Source: Actinomycetota bacterium
Lineage (GTDB): Bacteria; Actinomycetota; Acidimicrobiia; Acidimicrobiales; Poriferisodalaceae
NCBI GenBank assembly: GCA_014238065.1
Contig: JABABU010000040.1
Span: forward strand, 60,346-124,345
Length of the DNA stretch: 64,000 bases
Reading direction: 5' to 3'
In this document: positions 42,247-50,348 of the stretch, piece after piece
Layout: every line of letters begins with the position of its first letter
Numbering within the stretch: the first letter of the stretch is position 1
Position numbers and translations under genes: made by a program
The notes under the pieces: generated by a model
Databases searched by the model: none
Told to the model about the DNA's origin: nothing
Seen by the model: only the letters and a program-made list of their open reading frames with translations

Positions 42247-44259
42247 ATGAACAGGTGGGCCGGTGTTCTGCTCCTAGTGCTCGGCGCGATGTTGCTCAGC
42301 AGTGCGCCGGCCTCTGCCACGAGCCATGACACATATGTCGATCTCGATCTCGACGGGACCGAGAGTGGACTCTGGTTGACAAGGGCTGATGGAACCGTCG
42401 AGGTCAGGGGTCCTGTTCCGCACTTCGGTCATCGCCCAGGGCTGCTGTCTGAAGAGCACGTGGTCGCGCTGGCGTCCACACCGGACGGGGACGGATACTG
42501 GCTGTTCACGAACAAGGGCAACGTCTTCGCGTTCGGAGCCGCGGTGCATCATGGCGATTTCGGTCACCTCGCCCTCGCCGGCGACATCGTTGACGCAGTA
42601 GCGACAACTGATGGCGGCGGCTACTACCTGATCGGAGCCGACGGAGGCATCTTCACTGCCGGCAACGCCGTCTATCACGGGTCGGTCCCCGAGGTACTTC
42701 CTGGCGTGCAACTCGATGCGCCCATTGTCGCCATTTCGGCTACGCCAGGCGGTTACGTGCTAGTGGCCGGGGACGGCGGTACGTTCACTTTCGGTACAGC
42801 GGACTACCACGGTTCGATTCCGCAGATTCTTCCCGGCGTCTCGCTCGCATCTCAGATCGTCGGGATCGTCCCGGGTTCGTCCGGGTATCTGATGCTCGGC
42901 GGCGACGGCGGAATCTTCAACTTCGGTACAAGCCAGTTCCACGGGAGCCTGTCTGGCGTCACGGCAGACCGTGTCGCTGCAGTTGCCGTGAAGAGCGACC
43001 TGTCCGGGTACCTGATCCTCGATGACACGGGAAACGTCTGGCCGCTCGGGGACGCCCGAGAGGTCGGTGTGGAGACGTTCACCGGCTCGGGGGCCGGATC
43101 GGTTCCGTTCTCGTCCTCTGATCCGATGATCGTCCAGGTGGAAGCACCTGGGGGTGTCGAGTTCATTCGGGTCCATGCCGTCGACGACGTCGGAACGCTG
43201 CTCGATGTCGTGGCCGATGACCTCACGCCGAGTTCAGGGCATTACTTCGTGCACAGTCCTGCAATCCGCAGTCTCGATGTCATCACCACAGGTTCGTGGG
43301 TCATTCGGATCATGCCGATCACCTATGCGCTTCAATGGCGACCAGATGCGCCGATCTCGGGCACGACGCCTGATGTCATCCGAATGATCAAGCCGTTACC
43401 CGGTTCGACGCTTCTCGTTGGATCGCCTGAGGATTTCATCAGCGTGCATGTTCGCGACTCGGACGGCATTCAGGTCCGACACATGGGAACCGGTGGCGGG
43501 GCCGGATTCGCCAACGCCGTTCTGCCGACATGGAGTGGTCCTTCGATCCTGAGCATGACGATGGGCAACTCATGGAGCTTTGAGGTCGTTCCACAGCAGG
43601 CACCGCGCACTGTTGACGTCACCGGGGACTCGGTGGCGATCACGATGGAGATCAACTTCCCGAACGCGATGGTGAATCAGCTGACGGTCCGCGATTCGGC
43701 TATCGAGGGGTGTGGCGTCATCGATGAAGGCTCGATGATCAGCGGTAACGTGATCCGCCGCGGGTTCTCGGTGTGTTCGAACTTCGCTTCGCGCTGGGCA
43801 GCCAGCGTGTCTGCGCACAATCCGGAGATCACCCTCGTCGTCCTCGGGGCATGGGAGGTGTTCGATCTCTACCGGCTTGGCAGCATCATTCCGTTCGGCT
43901 CTGTCGAACATGACGCGATCCTGGCGGGAGGTATCAGCGAAGGTGTCGAAGCGCTGCTCGCGACCGGCACCGAGGTCGCCTTGATGGAGGTGCCCTGTCA
44001 ATACCCGCGGTCAGGCGGAGGGCTTACGCCGTTGCCGGAGCGTGGCGACTTCACCCGCACGGCACACCTGAACGACTTGCTCAGAGCCGAGGCCGCTTCA
44101 CACTCACAGGTGCACTTCATTACTTCGCCGCCTGAGTTCTGCGACGACCCGGCCATCGGTGACAACCCCGCCCTTCGCTGGGACGGCACTCACTACGGTC
44201 CCGCCGGAGGCACCTTCGTCTGGAACCACATCCGCGACCAGCTCCTCGGACTCCCATAG
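42247..44259 (+). CDS. Secreted beta-propeller-SGNH hydrolase fusion
   Basis: 670 residues. Signal peptide 'MNRWAGVLLLVLGAMLLSS' with cleavage after 'APASA' (about residue 23). Residues about 30-280 are five or six repeats of about 45-50 residues with the pattern 'GYYLIGADGGIFTAGNAVYHGS' / 'GYVLVAGDGGTFTFGTADYHGS' / 'GYLMLGGDGGIFNFGTSQFHGS', a glycine-rich propeller. Residues about 455-670 are an SGNH/GDSL domain: 'VTGDSVAITM' with Ser462, 'LVVLGAWEVFDLYRL', and 'DGTHYGPAGG' with Asp646-x-x-His649. That domain resembles the SGNH module fused to acyltransferase-3 proteins, but no membrane domain is present. Probably an extracytoplasmic esterase or O-acyl transfer enzyme. Confidence 0.8.
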   Translation: MNRWAGVLLLVLGAMLLSSAPASATSHDTYVDLDLDGTESGLWLTRADGTVEVRGPVPHFGHRPGLLSEEHVVALASTPDGDGYWLFTNKGNVFAFGAAVHHGDFGHLALAGDIVDAVATTDGGGYYLIGADGGIFTAGNAVYHGSVPEVLPGVQLDAPIVAISATPGGYVLVAGDGGTFTFGTADYHGSIPQILPGVSLASQIVGIVPGSSGYLMLGGDGGIFNFGTSQFHGSLSGVTADRVAAVAVKSDLSGYLILDDTGNVWPLGDAREVGVETFTGSGAGSVPFSSSDPMIVQVEAPGGVEFIRVHAVDDVGTLLDVVADDLTPSSGHYFVHSPAIRSLDVITTGSWVIRIMPITYALQWRPDAPISGTTPDVIRMIKPLPGSTLLVGSPEDFISVHVRDSDGIQVRHMGTGGGAGFANAVLPTWSGPSILSMTMGNSWSFEVVPQQAPRTVDVTGDSVAITMEINFPNAMVNQLTVRDSAIEGCGVIDEGSMISGNVIRRGFSVCSNFASRWAASVSAHNPEITLVVLGAWEVFDLYRLGSIIPFGSVEHDAILAGGISEGVEALLATGTEVALMEVPCQYPRSGGGLTPLPERGDFTRTAHLNDLLRAEAASHSQVHFITSPPEFCDDPAIGDNPALRWDGTHYGPAGGTFVWNHIRDQLLGLP

Positions 44260-44285
44260 GCGGGTGCGGCCGGGCGAGGTTGCTT

Positions 44286-45029
44286 CTATAGGCCTGCCCA
44301 GAAGTCGTTGAGGGCAGCGGCACCGGCGGCTGGGTTCTCGATCATCCACCAGTGGCCGACACCGGAGAGCACGGTCATGCTGGCACCGGAACGTTTGGCG
44401 GTGTCGCTGGCCATGGCCTCGGTTCCGACATAACTGTCATTCTCGGCGAAAATCACGTGACCAGGTCGTTCGCTCATGACCGAAAGGTCGGCTCCCATTT
44501 CGCGGAGCGCGGGCTGGGCCGCGCTGCGATAGAGGCTGAGGATGCAACGGCCCATGTCGGTATCGACGTGCTCGGCGACTGAGCCCGCGATCGCGTCGGT
44601 CATGCCAAGATCCTTGAACATGGCGACCCTGTCCTCCAGCGGGGCATCGGTCATGCCAGCGACTATGGCCTCGCCGACCCCTGGCGTCTGCCACCCCTGA
44701 GCCATGTCGTGCCACTCGTAGTCGGGGTGCGCGAACCCGGCACAATCGAGTGCCCATGATCGCAGCAGATCTGGCCTCGTCAACGCGACCCCGAAGGTGT
44801 GACCGGCTCCCCAGTCGTGGCCCACGAGGTCGACGGGTTCGCCGATTGCTTCGATCTCGGCGACGGCCCAGGCGAGGTAGTCGTCTCTGGTGCCTCCCCA
44901 ACCCTCGGGTGACGGTGCACCGAACCCGGGGGGCGACAATCGCACGACGTCGTCCCTGTCGAGTTCGGGGATCAGAAGATCCCAGATGGCGGCTGTTTCC
45001 GGGTTTCCGTGGATGAATACCGCTGGCAT
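44286..45029 (-). CDS. Alpha/beta hydrolase (haloalkane dehalogenase/epoxide hydrolase-like)
   Basis: 247 residues. 'VFIHGNPETAAIWD' is the oxyanion loop, 'VDLVGHDWGAGHTFG' has an Asp nucleophile (D72, G-H-D-W-G), and 'VLSGVGHWWMIENP' carries the catalytic His. An Asp rather than Ser at the elbow points to haloalkane dehalogenases, epoxide hydrolases or fluoroacetate dehalogenases. AAGGAG lies 6 nt before the ATG. It follows the LLM remnant by 28 bp, so in the ancestral state it was the fourth gene of the ABC-LLM operon. Confidence 0.88.
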   Translation of the reverse strand: MPAVFIHGNPETAAIWDLLIPELDRDDVVRLSPPGFGAPSPEGWGGTRDDYLAWAVAEIEAIGEPVDLVGHDWGAGHTFGVALTRPDLLRSWALDCAGFAHPDYEWHDMAQGWQTPGVGEAIVAGMTDAPLEDRVAMFKDLGMTDAIAGSVAEHVDTDMGRCILSLYRSAAQPALREMGADLSVMSERPGHVIFAENDSYVGTEAMASDTAKRSGASMTVLSGVGHWWMIENPAAGAAALNDFWAGL

Positions 45030-45057
45030 GAAGCGCTCCTTTGATGTGCTTGCCGTT

Positions 45058-45207
45058 CTACACCCGACGAAGGCCTCGCCACGCGTAGTCGATGCCGACC
45101 TCGTCGGCGACTCCGATCTGTTGCAAGGCGTTCTGGAATTGGCGGTATTCGCTCATCTCGTCCCAGGGGCGAGGGATCTGATGTTCGTAGAAGACTCCGA
45201 ACTTCAT
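45058..45207 (-). pseudogene. N-terminal remnant of an LLM flavin-dependent oxidoreductase
   Basis: The ATG at 45207 overlaps the ABC transporter stop (ATGA, 45204-45207). The first about 42 residues read MKFGVFYEHQIPRPWDEM, then SEYRQFQNALQQ and the DEVGIDYAW stretch. This is a clear start of an LLM-class oxidoreductase, which should continue for about 350 residues (usually with a VEHHF motif next). Instead the frame runs into RGLRRV and a TAG at 45058. The rest of the gene is gone and the hydrolase starts 28 bp later, so an internal deletion is likely. Confidence 0.8.
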
Positions 45208-47003
45208 CGGTATGCCGCCGCTTGGATCGTGTACAGCTCCGAGTATTGACCGCTGTTAGCCATGAGCTCCTCATGACTTCCGACCTCGACTACTCGGCTG
45301 CCGTCGAGTACGACGATGAGGTCCGCCATCCGAACGGTAGAGAACCGATGGGAGACAAGAATGGTGACGCGACCGTCGGTCAGCACCTCGTCGTCACGTG
45401 CCGACTGTGCGTACTTCTCGAACAAAGCGTGCTCTGTCTCGGCATCGAGAGCTGATGTCGGCTCGTCGAGTACGAGCACCAGAGGGTCAGTCCGCATGAA
45501 CCCGCGGGCGAGGGCAAGCTTCTGCCACTGCCCGAAGCTGACCTCGACGCCTTCCTCCCAGGTCGGACCGAGTTGGGTGTCGAGTCCGTAGGCGAGCCGG
45601 TCCACGACGTCGTCCGCCCCAGCCCGATTCACGGCGTCTTTGACGGCTGGCCGATCGTCGACCCGTAACTCGTCGCCGATGCCGACGGTGGTCTCGGCGC
45701 GAAGCTCGAACCGGAAGAAGTCCTGGAATGCTCCGGCGAGCTTCTGTCGCCAGTCGGCAGTCATCATGCGATTGATGTCGGCACCATCGACGAGGATGCG
45801 ACCCCTGTCGGGGGCGTACATGCGGGCCAAGAGCTTCACGAGGGTGGTCTTGCCTGCCCCGTTCTCACCGACGATCGCAACGACAGCACCAGACGGCAGT
45901 TCGAACGAAACATCGTCGAGGACGACCTTGTCGGTACCTGGGTAGGTGAACGTCACGTTCTCGAAGACGATGGCCGACTCGATTCGGTCGGGTATCTCCG
46001 CGTCAGCGTTCTCGTCGATCGCAGCCGCGTAGTCCTCGAGCCAGCCGAGACGGCGCGACGAGTCGAGCCAGATGCCACGGAGGAATCCGAGCTCGCCGAC
46101 GGCTGCCCCGACGTACATGGATAGTCTCGACCCGGCCGCCAGTACCAGGAGAACCGAGCCAGGTGACGCCTCGAGGCCGGCTGCGACGAAGACGATCGCT
46201 CCGACATATGCCGAACCGAAGACGGCCCAGGCGAGTGCGTGCCACAGCGCCGTTGTCGTGCGTGCCGCTGCCACGGGCGCATACCACCGGTCGTAGGCCT
46301 CGCTTCGCTGCTTCGTCAGCTCTGCGCCGTTGCCGGTGAGCCGCACCTCTTTGCCGGGCGGAGCCGTGGTGCCGAGCATGAACAAGTGGCGCGAGAGACG
46401 GTTGTGCACAGCGACCGACTCCTCAACGCGGCGTTCGACACCTGGCCGCCAGGTCGCGGTCCACACCGTTGGGAGAGCGAAGACGACGAGGACAGCGAGC
46501 ACGGGATGGATGGTCATGAGCAAAGCGACGGTGATAGCGAGTCTCACCAGCCAACCGACTGTCGAGAACAAGGACATGAAGAGGTGGTCGAGCGCGAAAA
46601 CCTGGTCGCGGAGAACGCTGAGCCGATCGAGATAGTCAGGTCGTTCGTGATGCTCGATCGTCGGAACGCTCGCTTGCAGGTTTGCAACATGAGCTTCGAG
46701 GGCGATGCCGATGCGATCTCTGAATCGCCGTTGGGTCCTGTCCAGGATGACCTTCAGGAACCAGGTCAGCATCGACGATGCAGCAAGGCCGAGCGCAGCC
46801 GAGATCACCTGTGTGCGGTCGCCATCGATGACGCCATCAGCGAGCAACGCGAGCCACAGCGCAAGCAGTGCGTCGGGGAGCGCAGTGAAGATTGTCATCG
46901 CGAACGACACCAGCAGCAGCTTCGGTTCGGCCTGGTAGCCGATCCTGACCGTCCGCCACAGCGCGTTCAGCGCTGGAGGCATGTCATCAGCTGAGCGTGT
47001 CAT
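45204..47003 (-). CDS. ABC exporter half-transporter, degenerate signature motif
   Basis: 599 residues from ATG 47003; the open frame upstream is a shadow of the partner gene. Six TM helices lie in about residues 20-310. The NBD has Walker A 'IVGENGAGKTTLVKLLARMY', Walker B 'LVLVLDEPTSALD' and H-loop 'ILVSHRFSTVRMAD', but the signature is 'VSFGQWQKLALARGF' instead of LSGGQ. It overlaps the partner gene by 17 bp. The two form an asymmetric heterodimer, and the altered signature suggests one degenerate ATP site. Confidence 0.9.
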   Translation of the reverse strand: MTRSADDMPPALNALWRTVRIGYQAEPKLLLVSFAMTIFTALPDALLALWLALLADGVIDGDRTQVISAALGLAASSMLTWFLKVILDRTQRRFRDRIGIALEAHVANLQASVPTIEHHERPDYLDRLSVLRDQVFALDHLFMSLFSTVGWLVRLAITVALLMTIHPVLAVLVVFALPTVWTATWRPGVERRVEESVAVHNRLSRHLFMLGTTAPPGKEVRLTGNGAELTKQRSEAYDRWYAPVAAARTTTALWHALAWAVFGSAYVGAIVFVAAGLEASPGSVLLVLAAGSRLSMYVGAAVGELGFLRGIWLDSSRRLGWLEDYAAAIDENADAEIPDRIESAIVFENVTFTYPGTDKVVLDDVSFELPSGAVVAIVGENGAGKTTLVKLLARMYAPDRGRILVDGADINRMMTADWRQKLAGAFQDFFRFELRAETTVGIGDELRVDDRPAVKDAVNRAGADDVVDRLAYGLDTQLGPTWEEGVEVSFGQWQKLALARGFMRTDPLVLVLDEPTSALDAETEHALFEKYAQSARDDEVLTDGRVTILVSHRFSTVRMADLIVVLDGSRVVEVGSHEELMANSGQYSELYTIQAAAYR

Positions 47004-48795
47004 AGACCACCTCCTCTCCCTCTTCGTCGACTTCGACGAACCTCGAAGCCTGCAGTTCGAACATGGTCTTGTATCTCCCGCCGTGGGCGATGAGCTCGTC
47101 GTGGTTGCCGAGTTCGACGACTCTTCCTTCCTCGAGCACACAGATCTGGTCGGCGAGGCGAACGGTCGAGAATCGGTGCGACACGAGAATGGTCGTGCAG
47201 TGGTCGGTGGTAGCGAGCACTCTCTCGAAGATCTCCGACTCACCCCTGACGTCGAGCTGGGCTGTCGGCTCGTCGAGCAGCACGAGCCCCGCTCCTTGGC
47301 GTACTCCGCAAAGTGCTCTGGCCAGGGCAACTCGCTGCCATTGGCCACCCGAGAGTTCGGTCCCGTTCGGGTAGCCCTTGGCAAGAATCGTCTCGAGGTC
47401 GGCCAGGTCGGCAGCGCCGGCGTCGGCAAGGGCAGCGATGATGTCGGCCTCGTCGGCTCCGTTCGGCGCGACGTTGTGACGTAACGACCGCTCGTACCGG
47501 ATGAAGTCCTGAAACACAGCAGCGACCCGCTGCCGCCAAGAGTCGACGTCGATGTCGACCAGGTTCTGGCCGTCGATACGTATCGCCCCCCCGTTGTCGT
47601 CAGGGTCGTAGAGGCGGCACAGCAGCTTTGCGAGCGTCGTCTTGCCTGCGCCGTTCTGCCCGACGATGGCCAGCGAGGTGCCTGCAGGAATCGTGAGGTT
47701 GAATCCATCCAGCACCGGAAGTGTTCCTGCTTCGTAAGTGAAGGACACATTGTCGAACACGATGTCGCTGCCGGGTTTGTCCTCTGCGGAGACGGTGCCG
47801 ATCTTCAGCGCACCGATGGGTGCCATGGCTGCTTCGAGTCGTACCACGGCGGCCGCAGGTGCAGCCGAGCCGTCGAGGGCCCAGCTCAGCCCGCCGAACG
47901 CGATGGCGCTGGCACCGATTGCTGCTTGCAGATAGATGACGACTGCTGCGAGCGAGATGTCGCCGTCGAGTGTTGACTCCGCTAGACGCCAGAACACGAT
48001 CGCATTGGCTGCTGAGACGATCACGAGACTCGTGATGACGGAGCGTTCCCTCAGGCGGGTCGCCTGCCACTGCAGTTCGTAGAGCCGGTGCCGACGGTCG
48101 CGGAACCGTTCGACGACCCATCCTGCGAGGCCGAACAGCCTGATCTCCTTGGCCGAGGGAGCGTCGACCGCGAGACGGTACGCATAGTCGGCGTGCCGTT
48201 GGGCTGTCCTCACCTCTTCGGTATTTCGGTCGCGCCAGACTGCGCTCTCTTTCAGGAGCCAGTGCGTTGAACCCCAGCCCAAGATCAGCACGATCGGAGC
48301 CCACCACGCGAATCCGGCCAGAAGGGCGGCGGCTGCGATGCCGGCAACGAGTTCGACCAGTCCGCTCGCGATGAAGTCCATCGAGATGCTGAGCGGTGGG
48401 CCGGTGATACCGAGATCGAAGTCGCGTGCCATGGTCAGGTCGTTGATGAGCGCAGGTCGTTCGAGATGAGCCATGCCTGCTGGCTTGACACAGGCGTCCA
48501 TGAGCCGGTCGTTCATCCAGGTCGCACACCGATTGCCGAGGTTCGAGCTCACGACCTGGTGCATCGGGGTCAGGACCTGGAACCCGACGAACACGACCCC
48601 AACGAAGATCAGGGGGCCGGTCAACGAGGCCTCGTCGTTCACCGCGCCAATGAGCAAGCCCATGGAGATGGCGAATAGCACCGGCATCAGACCACGGAGA
48701 ACGAGCAGGGCCCACCAGCTGATGGCGAGTGCAGGGGCCGATCGATACAGGGCCCCGAAGAACTTCCATTCCTGACGTTCTCGCAACCTACTCAC
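46987..48795 (-). CDS. ABC exporter half-transporter, canonical NBD
   Basis: 602 residues, GTG start. The N-terminal TMD has about six helices. NBD: Walker A 'IVGQNGAGKTTLAKLLCRLY', signature 'ELSGGQWQRVALARAL', Walker B 'GLVLLDEPTAQLDV', H-loop 'ILVSHRFSTVRLAD'. It pairs with the downstream half-transporter (17-bp overlap). The exported substrate (lipid, peptide or drug) is unknown. Downstream in the same operon are the LLM remnant and an alpha/beta hydrolase. Confidence 0.92.
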   Translation of the reverse strand: MSRLRERQEWKFFGALYRSAPALAISWWALLVLRGLMPVLFAISMGLLIGAVNDEASLTGPLIFVGVVFVGFQVLTPMHQVVSSNLGNRCATWMNDRLMDACVKPAGMAHLERPALINDLTMARDFDLGITGPPLSISMDFIASGLVELVAGIAAAALLAGFAWWAPIVLILGWGSTHWLLKESAVWRDRNTEEVRTAQRHADYAYRLAVDAPSAKEIRLFGLAGWVVERFRDRRHRLYELQWQATRLRERSVITSLVIVSAANAIVFWRLAESTLDGDISLAAVVIYLQAAIGASAIAFGGLSWALDGSAAPAAAVVRLEAAMAPIGALKIGTVSAEDKPGSDIVFDNVSFTYEAGTLPVLDGFNLTIPAGTSLAIVGQNGAGKTTLAKLLCRLYDPDDNGGAIRIDGQNLVDIDVDSWRQRVAAVFQDFIRYERSLRHNVAPNGADEADIIAALADAGAADLADLETILAKGYPNGTELSGGQWQRVALARALCGVRQGAGLVLLDEPTAQLDVRGESEIFERVLATTDHCTTILVSHRFSTVRLADQICVLEEGRVVELGNHDELIAHGGRYKTMFELQASRFVEVDEEGEEVVYDTLS

Positions 48796-48891
48796 TGCTC
48801 AACCGTTCCTCCGAACAGCCCTCTCGTGGGAGAAGACCTTAGGCCTTCCGCGTAACAGGGTTGTCGTGACCGCTCCGGATTGGGTCGAACC

Positions 48892-49749
48892 TCAGCTGCC
48901 GAGAGTCACCCCATCGAGATCGTCGGCGACAGTCAGATCTCCGTCGAATCCTGCGGCCCTGATGTCATCGACGAACGCCTGCTTGTCAGCTTGGGTCTTC
49001 GGTGGAGGAATGAGGTGCGTGAGGAGAAGATGCCCAACGCCGGCCCGGGCGGCCATGGCTCCGAGTTGCCCGATGTCGGCGTGGTACGCCGCGATCTTCT
49101 CTGGATCCGAAAGGATGCCGATGAGGCCCTGCGGCCTGATGACCTCGCAGACGGCGACGTCGGCGTCGCGGCACAGGGTCTCGAGTCCTTCACAGACTCT
49201 GGTGTCGCCGGACACGGCCACGACCGCTTCAGCTGTCGTGATTCGATATCCGACGGCAGGTGTGACGGGGGAGTGTTCGACCAGCGTCGACTCGACCACG
49301 ACGTTGCCGAATGTCGCCACCATCTCGACTGCTGACGTTGCCGTGAATCGATGCACATCCGGAAGCGGGTCTCGGTTCTTGTAGTCGGCGTGTGCCACCC
49401 GCATGGCGACTTCGTCGTGCCATGCATCCATGACGCGGTCGGCGATCTCAGCAGCCATGCCGTCGGGCGCGTACACACGAAGGCGGGGAACTGTTGCCTG
49501 GTGGATCTCCATCCACCTCGTGGTGAGGACGTCTGCGAGCCCGAGCATGTGGTCGCTGTGGTGATGGGTGATGAACAGCGCGGTGAGGTCGGAAATGTCG
49601 AAACCGGATTCGGACATCCGCAGTCTGGTGGCCTGGCCGGCGTCGAACTGCAGCGACACCTCGCCACTCCGGACCAGAACGCCTGGTCCCGCTCTGCCTG
49701 GCGTGTACAGCGGCGTGCCGGTCCCGGTGACCGTGACTGTTGTCGGCAT
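48892..49749 (-). CDS. MBL-fold metallo-hydrolase (RNase Z/arylsulfatase-like)
   Basis: 285 residues from ATG 49749 (GGGAAG 9 nt upstream; ATG 49758 is an alternative). 'LTALFITHHHSDHMLGLADVL' is the H-x-H-x-D-H zinc site, 'LVEHSPVTPAVGYRITTAEAVVAVSGDTRVCEGLETLCRDADVAVCEV' the second half with the bridging Asp, and 'GHLLLTHLIPP' the last His. The layout resembles RNase Z-type and phosphodiesterase-like MBL proteins without the exosite arm. Cytoplasmic; substrate unknown. Confidence 0.87.
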   Translation of the reverse strand: MPTTVTVTGTGTPLYTPGRAGPGVLVRSGEVSLQFDAGQATRLRMSESGFDISDLTALFITHHHSDHMLGLADVLTTRWMEIHQATVPRLRVYAPDGMAAEIADRVMDAWHDEVAMRVAHADYKNRDPLPDVHRFTATSAVEMVATFGNVVVESTLVEHSPVTPAVGYRITTAEAVVAVSGDTRVCEGLETLCRDADVAVCEVIRPQGLIGILSDPEKIAAYHADIGQLGAMAARAGVGHLLLTHLIPPPKTQADKQAFVDDIRAAGFDGDLTVADDLDGVTLGS

Positions 49750-49785
49750 GGGCGACATCTTCCCAGAGTTGAACCTTGACGCGAA

Positions 49786-49814
49786 ACGGCCCCGACCCAA
49801 TGGGTCGGGGCCGT
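49786..49814 (-). terminator. Strong intrinsic terminator hairpin
   Basis: A perfect 13-bp GC-rich stem (arms ACGGCCCCGACCC and GGGTCGGGGCCGT) with a 3-nt loop, 18 bp after the stop of the small membrane protein gene. On the minus strand it is followed by TTCGCGTC, a poor U-tract. It separates the small gene from the MBL gene. Confidence 0.75.
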
Positions 49815-49831
49815 CAGCGAATTTGGTCAGC

Positions 49832-50137
49832 TCAGGCGCGGAGTCCCTTTCCGATAGCACTCACTACCGCGTCCTTGACCGGGATCATCCCGTAGATCAC
49901 GACGCCATCGATCACCCAGCTCATCCACTCATTACGCATGCCGCCGGTGAAGGTTGCCACGAGGTGGATGTCGAGAAGCCAGACCAGGCCGACGGCAGCT
50001 GCCGCATCAAGGTGACCACCGATGACGGGCAGGTTCCTGATGGCTGTGAGCCCAGCGGTTTCGATGATCGAGTTCAGAATGGCCATGACGCCGCCCAACG
50101 CGATCGCCATCACCAACAGAGCCGCAATGGTGTACAT
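49832..50137 (-). CDS. Small integral membrane protein
   Basis: 101 residues from ATG 50137, preceded by a G-rich ribosome site (tgggggaaatgaacct). It has an N-terminal TM ('MYTIAALLVMAIALGGVMAILNSII'), a second hydrophobic stretch ('DAAAAVGLVWLLDIHLVATF') and a third ('WVIDGVVIYGMIPVKDAVVSAIG'). It resembles phage-holin-like or DUF small membrane proteins, but no family is recognised. It stands alone, with an AT-rich upstream region and its own strong terminator, which implies independent and perhaps high expression. Confidence 0.65.
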   Translation of the reverse strand: MYTIAALLVMAIALGGVMAILNSIIETAGLTAIRNLPVIGGHLDAAAAVGLVWLLDIHLVATFTGGMRNEWMSWVIDGVVIYGMIPVKDAVVSAIGKGLRA

Positions 50138-50258
50138 AGGTTCATTTCCCCCAATGGCCAGTAAAGGCCGATCTTTCGAGGCTCCGACTAGAGCCTGGAC
50201 GACCACGAACGGTTTGCTCGTACGTCGATTGTCTATGTGACACCCATATGACCCTAGA

Positions 50259-50273
50259 AATCAAACTTTGATT
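50259..50273. repeat. AT-rich palindrome upstream of the small membrane protein gene
   Basis: AATCAAA and TTTGATT around a single C, in a strikingly AT-rich stretch (about 50240-50300) within GC-rich DNA. It could be an operator for the small membrane protein gene (its ATG is 122 bp away on the minus strand) or part of the 3' end of the MFS gene. Confidence 0.4.
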
Positions 50274-50348
50274 ACAATTTGGGAAAGAAATATTTTTCGC
50301 GTTCGTAACGTCTTCTCGCCGATCGGCATGGCCACGAATGGGCAACCG

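Noticed and set aside
47004..47750. Upstream extension of the ABC gene at 45204 to give 848 codons
   Set aside because: The extra part is an alternative frame of the partner ABC gene, without homology; the real ATG is at 47003.
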